Shown here in pieces: positions 24,768 through 33,816 of a DNA stretch of 48,986 nt; position 1 is the stretch's first letter; every line of letters begins with the position of its first letter. Made by a program: the position numbers and the translations under genes. The notes below the pieces were generated by a model. That model had not been told where the DNA came from, made no database searches, and was given only the letters and a program-made list of their open reading frames with translations. This stretch comes from an uncultured Bacilli bacterium (GTDB lineage Bacteria > Bacillota_I > Bacilli_A > RF39 > UBA660), in the NCBI GenBank assembly GCA_934131175.1, contig CAKOZD010000011.1, positions 1 to 48,986 on the forward strand, written 5' to 3'.

Positions 24768-24851
24768 ATAGATGAGCAACTAAAAGAAGATAAGTCTTTA
24801 GAACAGTTAATATTAGATAAAGTTGACCTGTTTATAGAAAATAGACGATAG
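24768..24851 (+). pseudogene. decayed gene end, 27 codons
   Basis: The frame is opened by TAA at 24765-24767 and then reads as a Lys/Glu/Leu-rich helix ending in KVDLFIENRR and TAG. No start codon exists. It is a plausible C-terminal remnant of a helix-rich protein, perhaps a small DNA-binding or partner protein. No family is claimed. Confidence 0.35.
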
Positions 24852-24903
24852 AATTTGCAAATAGTTCTTAAGTAAAGACAGAAAAAACTTTACAGTGGCA
24901 TAG

Positions 24904-24927
24904 AAAAACCACTAGTTTTACTAGTGG
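24904..24927 (-). terminator. terminator of the tetR-yhgE operon
   Basis: CCACTAGT (24909-24916) and ACTAGTGG (24920-24927) pair perfectly around a TTT loop. On the minus strand it is followed by five T (A at 24904-24908). A T-rich run on the plus strand (24929-24936) makes it possibly bidirectional. Confidence 0.8.
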
Positions 24928-24934
24928 ATATTTT

Positions 24935-26908
24935 TTAGTTGTTTTTCTTATCATGTATTAAGTCATTAACAATATTTATTACTACGAAGACTAAGCATAA
25001 TGTAATAATTACAGTTAAGTTTTTAGTTAATAGGCTTGATTCTATTTTTACAAGAGATTCTCTTAATAAATCAATTGTATATGACATAGGTAATAAGTTA
25101 TGTAACCATCTAAATCCTTTAGTAACTGTTTCTATTGGGAATGTTCCACCTGCTGCTGCTAATTGTAATACTAATAATATTAAAGCAACAAATTTACCAA
25201 CATCTTTTAAGTTTACAATTAAGAATTCTATAATTGCTATGAATGTATTAGCAATTAATATTACTGAGAAGTAATATAATGGAATACTTGTTATTTCAAA
25301 GTCTAAGAATAATTGTAAAAGTATAGCAAGTAATATTGCTGATGCAGTTGCGATTAAATGATATAGACCTGTTCTTTGTAAGTGATTGTTATTATCGATT
25401 GATAATTTTTTGAATCTATTTTCTTTATCATAATAAAGTACTATATACATCATTAAACATCCTACCCAAAGTGCTATTGAGATAAAGAATGGTGAAAATG
25501 CTGTACCGTATGATGATATTTTATTAACTTCTTTAGTATTTACTTTTACAGGTTCTTTACTATATTCTTTTAGTGTTTCTACTTTTTTAACTTCTTTCTT
25601 AGTTGAATTTAATTTTTCATTTAATTCTTTTTTAGATGATGTAACACTTGTATCTAATGTAGTTAATCCATTTGATAGAGTAGTTGCTCCTGTTGATAAT
25701 GTGTTAATTCCTGAGTTTATTTTCTTTGAATTTACTGATAATGTATTAATACCAGTATTTAATGTATTTACTCCTGCTGTTATTTGGTTTGATCCTTGTT
25801 GTAATTTGTTAATTCCTGTTGTTAATTCATCAATTTTAGTAGGTAATACATTTAAGCTAGTTGTTTTTTCATTTAATGTACATAACCCAGCATTAATTTG
25901 TTTTGCAGATGAGTTTATTTTTCCACCTGCATAAGTTAATGTTTCAATCTTATTAAGATTAGTTTTTTCATCTTTTTGTAATAATGCTTGTAATTTATAA
26001 TAGTCTTCGTCTTTTGGAAGATTATATGCATCATACATAGCAACTATTTTTTCTGCCATTGTTTGTTCATATTGTAACATTGTATTTACATTAGTAATGT
26101 ATGAGTCAAGACTATTAGTTAACTCTGTGTTACTACTTGAAAGTGTATTTACTGATGATGTAAGTACTGGGATGCTTTCTTTTAAAGTATTAAATTCTTT
26201 AGTACTTTTACTTAAAGTATTAATTCCATTATTTAGGGTTTTCATTGATTCATTTAATGTTTTTGAACCACTATTAATTTTATCAAGTCCATTATCGAAT
26301 TCTTTGTAACTTCTACTTAATGTATTTGTTCCACTTTCTAGTTGTTTTCCTCCTGAAGATAACTTATTAGTACCATTATTTAAAGTTTCAAAACCATTAC
26401 TGATTGTTTCTAATTGATTTGGTACTGATTCTAGATTATTACTTAATGTTCCAACTATTTCAGAGTTAATTGTATTATCTAAGTTAGCCTCTACAGTTGA
26501 TACTACTTTATCAATAATTTGAGATGCTAAATAATTTGATTTTTGATTAGGTGAATAAGTAATAGTTGGATGTTTTTTATTATTTGTATTTATACTTTCT
26601 ATACTTTCACTAAAGTCTTCTGGTATTGTGATAACTGCATAATATGTTTTATCATTTAGTCCATCTTGAGCTTTTGTGTTTGAGACAACACTTAATTTTA
26701 ATTTTTTCTTTTCTTTTATTTGATTTATTAATTCACTTCCACGTTTTCCTTTATCTTCATTTACTATTGCTACTGGTAAATTATCAATATTTCCTTTACC
26801 ATATGGATTCCAGTAAGCTTTTAAGTAAAAGAAACTATACATGAATGGAATGAATAAAACAGCAATCAAAACAACGTATTTAAATTTACTATTTTTATTA
26901 TTTTTCAT
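24935..26908 (-). CDS. yhgE: YhgE/Pip family membrane protein
   Basis: YhgE/Pip proteins are multi-pass membrane proteins with a large extracytoplasmic domain. The family includes phage infection protein Pip and components linked to type VII secretion. The 657-residue product has one N-terminal membrane segment, a long extracytoplasmic region with LnxGnnkLssG-type heptad repeats, and five membrane segments near the C-terminus (from about residue 475). The ATG at 26908 is used because GGAGG lies 5 bases before it; an upstream TTG at 26923 sits within that site. It overlaps tetR by 11 bases and is thus coupled to it. Confidence 0.85.
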   Translation of the reverse strand: MKNNKNSKFKYVVLIAVLFIPFMYSFFYLKAYWNPYGKGNIDNLPVAIVNEDKGKRGSELINQIKEKKKLKLSVVSNTKAQDGLNDKTYYAVITIPEDFSESIESINTNNKKHPTITYSPNQKSNYLASQIIDKVVSTVEANLDNTINSEIVGTLSNNLESVPNQLETISNGFETLNNGTNKLSSGGKQLESGTNTLSRSYKEFDNGLDKINSGSKTLNESMKTLNNGINTLSKSTKEFNTLKESIPVLTSSVNTLSSSNTELTNSLDSYITNVNTMLQYEQTMAEKIVAMYDAYNLPKDEDYYKLQALLQKDEKTNLNKIETLTYAGGKINSSAKQINAGLCTLNEKTTSLNVLPTKIDELTTGINKLQQGSNQITAGVNTLNTGINTLSVNSKKINSGINTLSTGATTLSNGLTTLDTSVTSSKKELNEKLNSTKKEVKKVETLKEYSKEPVKVNTKEVNKISSYGTAFSPFFISIALWVGCLMMYIVLYYDKENRFKKLSIDNNNHLQRTGLYHLIATASAILLAILLQLFLDFEITSIPLYYFSVILIANTFIAIIEFLIVNLKDVGKFVALILLVLQLAAAGGTFPIETVTKGFRWLHNLLPMSYTIDLLRESLVKIESSLLTKNLTVIITLCLVFVVINIVNDLIHDKKNN

Positions 26909-27467
26909 TTTGTCCTCCTTCAACTATTAGTCCATTTTCTAGTATTGAACTAACTTCTTTAATAATTTTTTCTTCTTGAATATCTTTATCATATTCAAAG
27001 AATATAGAGAAGAATATTTTATATATTAGAAATGCTGTTAAGTTTTCATCACATTTTCTAATATTACCTTTTTCTATCTCTTCTTTTAATTTAATTTCAA
27101 TATAATTAATTATTTCATTGTCATACTGACTTATAAAATTAGTATGATTACCAAGCATTTGTTCTTTACTTAGTGAATTAAATAATTGACTTTTCTTTCT
27201 AAATTCTAATACTTCTTTGACACTTAAAATTATTTTTTCTGATAAAGTTATTTTTTTTCTATTAACTTTTTCAAAACATTTTTTAATACTTTCAAGTTCT
27301 TCAGTAATAAAATATTGGAATAAGTCATCCTTATCTTTGAAATAATGATATATTGTTTTTTTTGTTACTTTTGCGGATGATGCGATTTCATCCATTGAAA
27401 CTTTTTTGTACCCATATTTTGTAAATAGATTTCTTGCTGTCTCAATTATTATTTCTTTTTTATTCAT
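26898..27467 (-). CDS. TetR family regulator
   Basis: This 189-residue protein has the TetR N-terminal helix-turn-helix (residues 1-55: IIIETARNLFTKYGYKKVSM, then TKKTIYHYFKDKDDLF). The C-terminal helical part is unrecognised, as usual. The ATG at 27467 follows AGAGGTG by 7 bases; a GTG at 27476 lies inside that site. TetR regulators beside yhgE-type transporters commonly control them. A 14-bp palindrome at 27509-27522 in its leader is the likely operator. Confidence 0.88.
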   Translation of the reverse strand: MNKKEIIIETARNLFTKYGYKKVSMDEIASSAKVTKKTIYHYFKDKDDLFQYFITEELESIKKCFEKVNRKKITLSEKIILSVKEVLEFRKKSQLFNSLSKEQMLGNHTNFISQYDNEIINYIEIKLKEEIEKGNIRKCDENLTAFLIYKIFFSIFFEYDKDIQEEKIIKEVSSILENGLIVEGGQNEK

Positions 27468-27508
27468 AGTTTTCACCTCTATACTGGTATACTAAATCAG
27501 TTCCGTAG

Positions 27509-27522
27509 TGTACTATAGTACA
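27509..27522. promoter_or_regulatory. candidate TetR operator palindrome
   Basis: TGTACTATAGTACA is a perfect 14-bp palindrome. On the minus strand it contains TATAGT, a -10 box for tetR, with a poor -35 hexamer about 17 bases away. A protein bound here would cover the -10. Binding is inferred. Confidence 0.6.
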
Positions 27523-27638
27523 TTAATTATATATTTAACAGGTCATTAATTATACATGTGTTGGTTATCATACATAAATATATAAAAAATTGGTAATTAA
27601 TTATTAGGTTTTTTCATATTTTTTTATGAGGTGGACTT

Positions 27639-29540
27639 ATGTTTACAAAAAGTATTAATAAAAGAATTAAAATTATTTTTATTCTTATGCTTATTGCTCT
27701 TTTCTTAGTTATAGTTAAAGTGTTTTATATACAAGTGTTTGAGTATAAAAAACTTAATAAGTTAGCAAGTGATTTGTGGAGTAGAAATCTAGAAATAGAG
27801 GCAGATAGAGGGAAAATTCTTGATAGAAATGGGGTGGTTCTTGCAGATAATTTAACTACATCTTCTTTAGTACTTATTCCAAATCAAATGAAAGATAAGA
27901 AAACTGTTACTAAAGAACTTTCAAGTATTCTTGGTATTAGTTATGATGCAATGAAAAAGCATGTTTATAAAAAAACTTCTATTGAAAGAGTACATCCTGA
28001 GGGAAGAAGACTTAGTTATGATGTTGCGAAGAAGATTAGTGATTTAAAGTTAGATGGCGTTTATTTAGTAAAAGAGGCTAAGAGAAATTATCCTTATAAA
28101 GATTTTTTGGCACATGTTTTAGGATATGTTGGAATAGATAATCAGGGACTTTCTGGAATTGAGTTACAATATGATAAGTATTTAAAAGGAGAAAATGGTG
28201 TTATTAAATATTTTTCTGATGCTCATGGAAATAAAATAAATTTAACTGATATTTATAGGGCACCGGAATCTGGAATGAATGTTAGTTTAACAATTGATGT
28301 TAATATACAAAAGTCAATTGAAAGGGAACTTAAAAATATTTCTGATATGTTTAATCCGGATATGGCACTTGCGATTGTTGTTAATCCAAATACTGGTGAG
28401 ATTCTTGGTATGGGGTCTCTTCCTGATTTTGATCCTAATAATTATAAAGAATATGGTACCAGTGTTTTAAATAGAAATTTACCTATTTGGTCTTCTTATG
28501 AGCCTGGTAGTACATTTAAAGTAGTTACTATGTCTAGTGCTGTTGAAGAAGGTGTTATTGATATTTTTAATGATCATTTTTATGACGCAGGTAAGGTTAA
28601 TGTAGATGGAAGTGTTTTAAAATGCTGGAAAAGTGGTGGTCATGGAGATCAAACTTTTTTACAAGTGTTACAGAACTCTTGTAATCCGGGGTTTGTGAAA
28701 TTAGGCCAACTTCTTGGTAAAGAAAAATTATTTTCTTATATTGATAAATTTGGTTTTGGTAATAAGACAGGAATTGATCTTTCAGGAGAGGCAACAGGTA
28801 TTTTGTTTCCAATGAATAAAGTTGGAAATGTTGAACTTGCTACTACTGCGTTTGGACAAGGTATAAGTGTTACTCCTATACAGCAAGTGATGGCAGTTTC
28901 TGCTGTTGTTAATGGTGGAACATTATATAAACCTTATATTGTAAAAGGAATAAGTACTAATACTAATAGTAGTGTAAAAGAGTTTTCTAAAAAAAAGGTA
29001 CGTCGTGTTATTAGTGAAAAAACTAGTGAGATAATGCGACTTGCTCTCGAGAGTGTTGTTGCTTATGGAGGAGGAAAAAGTGCTTATATTGAAGGATATA
29101 GAGTAGGTGGAAAAACAGGTACTGCTCAAAAAAGTAGTAATGGAGTATATTTAGTTAATAATTATATAATGTCATTTATGAGTGTTGTACCTTCAAATAA
29201 ACCAGAAGCTGTTTTATATCTTGCAATTGATAATCCTAAAAATACAGCAATGTTGTCATCTTATACAACAACTCCAATTGCAAGACGTATACTTTTAGAT
29301 ATAATAGATGCTCTAGATATAAAAAAACAAGATGGAGAACTTGAAAAAGAGTTAGAATGGAATGATAAAGAGTATATTACTGTACCAAATGTTATTGGAA
29401 TGAGTCTTAGTATGGCTAAGAAAGCATTAAGTAATTTTGATGTTCAAGTTGTAGGTGATGGTGATAAAGTAACTTATCAAAGTGTAGACGAGGGTGAAAA
29501 AATAGAGATTGGTTCTAGAATTAGAATACTTTTAAAATAA
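27639..29540 (+). CDS. class B penicillin-binding protein with one PASTA domain (SpoVD/PBP2-like)
   Basis: The 633-residue transpeptidase has an N-terminal anchor (about 11-31), a dimerisation domain, then SxxK at S291-K294, SCN at 347-349 and KTG at 492-494, and one PASTA domain at the end (about 575-633, VPNVIGMSLSMAKKAL). The single PASTA and the nearby mraY gene recall Bacillus spoVD, which sits between pbpB and murE/mraY. Without sporulation genes in view I do not assign spoVD. GAGGTGGAC precedes the ATG. All catalytic motifs are intact. Confidence 0.9.
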   Translation: MFTKSINKRIKIIFILMLIALFLVIVKVFYIQVFEYKKLNKLASDLWSRNLEIEADRGKILDRNGVVLADNLTTSSLVLIPNQMKDKKTVTKELSSILGISYDAMKKHVYKKTSIERVHPEGRRLSYDVAKKISDLKLDGVYLVKEAKRNYPYKDFLAHVLGYVGIDNQGLSGIELQYDKYLKGENGVIKYFSDAHGNKINLTDIYRAPESGMNVSLTIDVNIQKSIERELKNISDMFNPDMALAIVVNPNTGEILGMGSLPDFDPNNYKEYGTSVLNRNLPIWSSYEPGSTFKVVTMSSAVEEGVIDIFNDHFYDAGKVNVDGSVLKCWKSGGHGDQTFLQVLQNSCNPGFVKLGQLLGKEKLFSYIDKFGFGNKTGIDLSGEATGILFPMNKVGNVELATTAFGQGISVTPIQQVMAVSAVVNGGTLYKPYIVKGISTNTNSSVKEFSKKKVRRVISEKTSEIMRLALESVVAYGGGKSAYIEGYRVGGKTGTAQKSSNGVYLVNNYIMSFMSVVPSNKPEAVLYLAIDNPKNTAMLSSYTTTPIARRILLDIIDALDIKKQDGELEKELEWNDKEYITVPNVIGMSLSMAKKALSNFDVQVVGDGDKVTYQSVDEGEKIEIGSRIRILLK

Positions 29541-29587
29541 AAGTTTATTTGTTTTATTTATTATGTTAAAATTATTTTGGTGATACT

Positions 29588-31276
29588 ATGAATGAAACAA
29601 TTGGGGCAATTGGTGGACACAATGATCAAAAAAGAAAGCTTCGTATAAAAAGAGAACAAAGAAAAAAATTAGATGAGTATGAAGAAGAAAGAGAAATAAA
29701 AGATTTAGAAAAGAAAGTAAAAAAACAACAATTTTTAACTTTGATTAAAGTTTTACCAATAGCAGTTGTTGGTGGGACAATAAAAACAATTTATGATACA
29801 GGAAAGAAGTCATCTACTAAGAAAAGTGTATCAAGCGATGGTAAGTTTATAATAGAAGAAAATAGTGATGGTATAACACAACTTGATAGAGATTATGATG
29901 TTAGTGATTCAAAGGAAGAGCAATTTATAGAAGATGTTGGAAGTAAGAAAAAGATAGTTACTACTCCAACAGGTGAGAAAGTAGTAGTTGATTTACCAAA
30001 GGCTAGAAAAGAAGAAAAGAAAACTTTTTTTGAAGAGTTATTTTTCCCGACAGAATCAGAAAAGAAGTCTGATGAAATTTCTGTTAATGGAGAAATAAAA
30101 GAAAGTGACAAAGAAGAATTAACTCCTTTTTCTGGTATCTCCATTGGTAGTGATACTGATTATAGTGATACTTTTTATGATACGATAGAAGACTTAGATA
30201 TTGATAGTGATATGTTACCTGACTATATGAAGGGAAAGATAGAAAAATTAAAGTCAAGAAAAATAGTTGAAGAATACGAAAAAGAACTTAAAGATATTAG
30301 ATATGAACTTAGAAACTTAGTGTATGAGTATAGTATTTTAGAAGAAGAAAGTGACAATATTATAATTAGTGATGAGGCTAATATAATACTTGATAAGTTA
30401 TCTCTTATTATTGATAAGTTGGAAGAGTTAAAGCAAAAAATAAAAATAGATGATATTAGTAAGTATGATGATAATTATATTTATACTTTAATAGAAGATT
30501 ATTTGGATGAGTTTAAGAATGGTAATGTTGTTTCTAAGATAAAAGATTCTCCAATATATATAGAGGTTGCTTCTAAGATTGATGAACTTGATAAAAGAAA
30601 AGATTCTTTAAATGATAAGTTGAATGAGAAGAAAGAAAAGTTAGAAGATAAAGAAAGAAAGTTTAATGAGTTTAAAGAAAAGTATTATAATATTGAGAAG
30701 ATTAATAAAGATTTATTAGAATTTCAATATGAGCAAGAGAACTTATTAAAAGAAGTTAGAGAAAAAGTAAAGAATGCTACTACTGTTACAGAAAAGGTTC
30801 AAGTAGAGGTTGCAGCAATGAATAGACAGAGTAGACGTCTTATGAGAATTTTAGGCCTACAACTTTTTTTACCAGGTCCTAGATTTGCTAAGAGTATGGC
30901 AACTAATACTGCTTTATATTTATATTTTTTAAATAACTTAAGACGTCCAAAATTAGTTAATAAGAAGTATAGGGTAGTAAAAGTAGAAGACTATAGTAAT
31001 GATTTAGAATATAGTTTAAATTCTATTGATAATGCGCAAAATTTACTTAGTAAAACAAGTGGTCAAATTAGTAAAATGCTTGATGAAATAGAAGATGAAT
31101 TCAAAGATTATTTAGGTGTAATTCCTGATGTAGATGAAGTACTTAGTAATTTAAGAAAAATTAAGAGTGAAATAGAAGAAAAAGAATATGAAATGCAAAA
31201 AATAAAAGAAGAGCAAAAGAAAGTTTTGGAAGCAAATAATAATAAAGTATTAAAGCGTGGGGAGTATCCTATGTAA
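29588..31276 (+). CDS. coiled-coil protein of unknown function
   Basis: The 562-residue product starts with a charged helix (1-50), then a hydrophobic stretch (about 52-70) that may be a membrane segment. An acidic disordered region (about 75-210) and long coiled coils (about 215-420 and 500-555) follow. A second hydrophobic stretch lies near 430-460. It resembles the C-terminal part of the giant gene in style, but I see no direct sequence match. It lies 48 bases after the PBP and is followed by mraY, so it probably belongs to the wall-synthesis group. GGTGAT is the ribosome binding site. Confidence 0.6.
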   Translation: MNETIGAIGGHNDQKRKLRIKREQRKKLDEYEEEREIKDLEKKVKKQQFLTLIKVLPIAVVGGTIKTIYDTGKKSSTKKSVSSDGKFIIEENSDGITQLDRDYDVSDSKEEQFIEDVGSKKKIVTTPTGEKVVVDLPKARKEEKKTFFEELFFPTESEKKSDEISVNGEIKESDKEELTPFSGISIGSDTDYSDTFYDTIEDLDIDSDMLPDYMKGKIEKLKSRKIVEEYEKELKDIRYELRNLVYEYSILEEESDNIIISDEANIILDKLSLIIDKLEELKQKIKIDDISKYDDNYIYTLIEDYLDEFKNGNVVSKIKDSPIYIEVASKIDELDKRKDSLNDKLNEKKEKLEDKERKFNEFKEKYYNIEKINKDLLEFQYEQENLLKEVREKVKNATTVTEKVQVEVAAMNRQSRRLMRILGLQLFLPGPRFAKSMATNTALYLYFLNNLRRPKLVNKKYRVVKVEDYSNDLEYSLNSIDNAQNLLSKTSGQISKMLDEIEDEFKDYLGVIPDVDEVLSNLRKIKSEIEEKEYEMQKIKEEQKKVLEANNNKVLKRGEYPM

Positions 31277-31322
31277 AGTTATTAGTAAAATTGTCTAATT
31301 TGGAATAAAAAAATATTATTTA

Positions 31323-31331
31323 TGATATAAT
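31323..31331 (+). promoter_or_regulatory. extended -10 promoter of mraY
   Basis: TGA (31323-31325) precedes TATAAT (31326-31331). The start codon is 24 bases downstream. Confidence 0.6.
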
Positions 31332-31354
31332 GTTTAAGGAATGGAGGAGTATAC

Positions 31355-32335
31355 ATGCTATTGTTAACTAAAGCAATATTTGTTATTATGATTGGTTTTT
31401 TGTCATCAGCAATATTAGGTTTAGTAATGGTTCCATTATTAAAGAAGATGCGTGTTGGACAAAAGATATCAGTGTTTGTTGGAGAGACTCATAGAAAAAA
31501 AGAAGGAACACCTACTATGGGAGGATTAATTTTTATAATTCCGACCTTACTCGCAACACTTTTATTAATTATTACAGGAAAGATTAGTTATACATCTAAT
31601 TTAGGTATTGTTTTACTGGTATTTATTGGATATACGTTTATAGGTTTTCTTGATGATTTTTTATCGATAAAGAAAGGTAATAATGAGGGCCTTACAGTTT
31701 ATCAGAAATTATTTATGCAAGTATTGATTGCTATTGGATTTTTCTATATTTATATGAGAAATGGTGGTCAAACTGCATGGGTTGTTGGGACATTAAAAAT
31801 TGATTTAGAACTTGGATGGCTATATGGACTTGCAATATTATTTGTTTTAGTTGGAGCAAGTAATGCTGTTAATTTAACAGATGGATTAGATGGTCTTGCT
31901 GGTGGACTTTCTGCTATAGCATTTATTGCTTTTGCATTAATTTCTTTATCAGTAGGTTTTGAAGATATTGGACTTTTTAGTTTAATGTTAGTAGGAAGTT
32001 TAATGGGATTTTTAGTTTATAATACGCATCCTGCTAAAGTGTTTATGGGAGATACAGGTTCTCTTGCTTTAGGAGCAGTAATGGGAGCAATAGCAATACT
32101 TACTCATAGAGAACTTACGCTACTTGTAGTTGCATCTATCTTCGTTATAGAAACATTATCAGTTATTTTACAAACATTTTGGGTTGTTGTATTTAAGAAA
32201 AAATTATTCTTAATGACACCATTACATCACCATTTTGAAAAACTTGGTTGGTGTGAGACTGATATAGTTAAATTATTCTGGGTATTAGGTCTTGTACTTG
32301 CAATGGCAGGAATAATATTTGGAGTTTGGGTTTAA
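31355..32335 (+). CDS. mraY: phospho-N-acetylmuramoyl-pentapeptide-transferase MraY
   Basis: MraY transfers phospho-MurNAc-pentapeptide to undecaprenyl phosphate, forming lipid I in the membrane. The 326-residue multi-pass protein shows GTPTMGGL (51-58), the Asp pair in FLDD (100-101), NLTDGLDG (173-180), GDTGS (232-236) and the HHH of LHHHFEK (291-293), all conserved and catalytic or Mg-binding in the family. The length is normal. Its own promoter and terminator flank it, so it is monocistronic, unlike in Bacillus, where it lies inside the dcw cluster. Confidence 0.97.
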   Translation: MLLLTKAIFVIMIGFLSSAILGLVMVPLLKKMRVGQKISVFVGETHRKKEGTPTMGGLIFIIPTLLATLLLIITGKISYTSNLGIVLLVFIGYTFIGFLDDFLSIKKGNNEGLTVYQKLFMQVLIAIGFFYIYMRNGGQTAWVVGTLKIDLELGWLYGLAILFVLVGASNAVNLTDGLDGLAGGLSAIAFIAFALISLSVGFEDIGLFSLMLVGSLMGFLVYNTHPAKVFMGDTGSLALGAVMGAIAILTHRELTLLVVASIFVIETLSVILQTFWVVVFKKKLFLMTPLHHHFEKLGWCETDIVKLFWVLGLVLAMAGIIFGVWV

Positions 32336-32358
32336 ACATCATTTTTGATGTTTTTTTT
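32335..32358 (+). terminator. intrinsic terminator after mraY
   Basis: AACATCA and TGATGTT form a perfect 7-bp stem around TTTT, followed by a T run. It overlaps the mraY stop codon. Confidence 0.8.
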
Positions 32359-32369
32359 CTTTGTAGTCG

Positions 32370-32378
32370 TGATATACT
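32370..32378 (+). promoter_or_regulatory. extended -10 promoter of the M18 aminopeptidase
   Basis: TGA (32370-32372) then TATACT (32373-32378), 18 bases before the ATG at 32396. GAGGAGGG is the ribosome binding site. Confidence 0.55.
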
Positions 32379-32395
32379 AATAATGAGGAGGGTAT

Positions 32396-33781
32396 ATGAA
32401 AAAGAATACTTGGAAATATTATAATGAAAAAGAAATTAATGAATTAAATGAAGTTAGTGATGCTTATAAGATATTTATAAGTAGTAGTAAGACTGAAAGA
32501 GAAGCAGCTAAAAATATTATTAAACTTGCTGAGAGTCAAGGTTTTAGAAATTTAGATTATTATATTGGAAATAATTATAAATTGACTAGTGGCGATAAAG
32601 TATATGTAAATAATAGAGATAAGAGCGTCGCTTTATTTATTATAGGAGACGAAGATATTACTAATGGAATTAATATATTAGGAGCTCATATTGATTCTCC
32701 AAGACTTGATTTAAAGTCAATTCCATTATATGAAGATAGTGAGTTTGCTTATTTTGATACACACTACTATGGTGGTATTAAAAAGTATCAATGGGTAACA
32801 CTTCCTTTAGCACTACATGGAATTGTTGTTAAAAAAACAGGCGAAAAGGTATTTATTAATATCGGTGAAGATGATAATGATCCTGTTGTTGGAATTACTG
32901 ATTTACTTCCACATCTTGGTCGTGAACAATTAAAAAAGGAAGCTGACGAGGTAATCATGGGAGATAATCTAGATGTACTTATTGGAAGTCGTCCTCTTAA
33001 TTTAGATGATAAAGATAAAGAAGAACTTGTAAAAGAAAATATTTTAAATATCTTAAAAGAAAAGTATGCTATTGTTGAAGATGACTTTTTATCTGCTGAG
33101 ATTGAGGTAGTTCCAGCAGGGAAAGCAAGAGATTTTGGACTTGATAAGTCTATGGTTATGGCATATGGTCAAGATGACAAGGTATGTGCATTTACTTCAC
33201 TAAAGGCTTTTTTAGACATTAGTAAGTGTCGCAAAACTATTAGTTGTATTTTAGTTGATAAAGAAGAAATTGGTAGTGTGGGAGCAACAGGAATGGAGTC
33301 TTCATTTTATGAAGATGCTTTAAGAGAAATTTGTTCCCTTCTTGGTAATGACAGTATTACAGCACTTGGCCGTGTATTTAAAAATTCTAAGATGTTATCA
33401 AGTGATGTTACTGCGGCATATGACCCACTTTATGCAGATGTTTTGAATAAGAGATGTGAAACTTTCTTTAATAGAGGAGTATCATTCTGTAAGTATACAG
33501 GTGCTCGTGGTAAGAGTGGTTCTAATGATGCTAGTTGTGAGTATATTGCTGAACTTAGAAAAATTATGGATGAAAATGATGTTAAATTTCAAATTACAGA
33601 AATGGGTAAAGTAGATGCTGGAGGTGGCGGAACTATTGCCTATATCTTAGCAAATAAAAATGTTAGTGTAATTGATTGTGGAGTAGGAGTACTTAGTATG
33701 CATGCTCCATGGGAAGTTACTTCAAAGTCTGATATATATGAAGCATATAAATGCTATAAAGCATTTTTAAAAGATGCATAA
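32396..33781 (+). CDS. M18 family aminopeptidase (zinc metalloprotease)
   Basis: The 461-residue protein is a dinuclear-zinc aminopeptidase that removes N-terminal residues, often acidic ones, from peptides in the cytoplasm. Motifs seen: AHIDSPRLDLK (H98, D100), DKEEIGSVGATGMES with the catalytic Glu pair, SSDVTAAYDP, SGSNDAS and the C-terminal VLSMHAPWEVTSK. The length is typical. It is a single gene between mraY and the sigma-like genes. Confidence 0.93.
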   Translation: MKKNTWKYYNEKEINELNEVSDAYKIFISSSKTEREAAKNIIKLAESQGFRNLDYYIGNNYKLTSGDKVYVNNRDKSVALFIIGDEDITNGINILGAHIDSPRLDLKSIPLYEDSEFAYFDTHYYGGIKKYQWVTLPLALHGIVVKKTGEKVFINIGEDDNDPVVGITDLLPHLGREQLKKEADEVIMGDNLDVLIGSRPLNLDDKDKEELVKENILNILKEKYAIVEDDFLSAEIEVVPAGKARDFGLDKSMVMAYGQDDKVCAFTSLKAFLDISKCRKTISCILVDKEEIGSVGATGMESSFYEDALREICSLLGNDSITALGRVFKNSKMLSSDVTAAYDPLYADVLNKRCETFFNRGVSFCKYTGARGKSGSNDASCEYIAELRKIMDENDVKFQITEMGKVDAGGGGTIAYILANKNVSVIDCGVGVLSMHAPWEVTSKSDIYEAYKCYKAFLKDA

Positions 33782-33816
33782 AAAAAATACTGGTATTTGT
33801 TTACCAGTTTTTTTTT
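33781..33816. terminator. bidirectional terminator between convergent genes
   Basis: ACTGGTA (33789-33795) pairs with TACCAGT (33802-33808). There is a T run on the right, and a run of A on the left that acts as T for the minus-strand gene. Confidence 0.8.

Larger units (their letters stand above)
24596..24934. other. 339-bp gene-free stretch with debris and a bidirectional terminator
   Basis: No full gene is supported. At about 24640 there is an imperfect AACCAC-TGG / CCG-ATGGTT hairpin followed by TTCTTTT, a weak terminator for the upstream gene. A 28-codon frame with many stops around it (24768-24851) looks like a decayed gene end. The right edge holds the terminator of the minus-strand operon. 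Confidence 0.5.
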
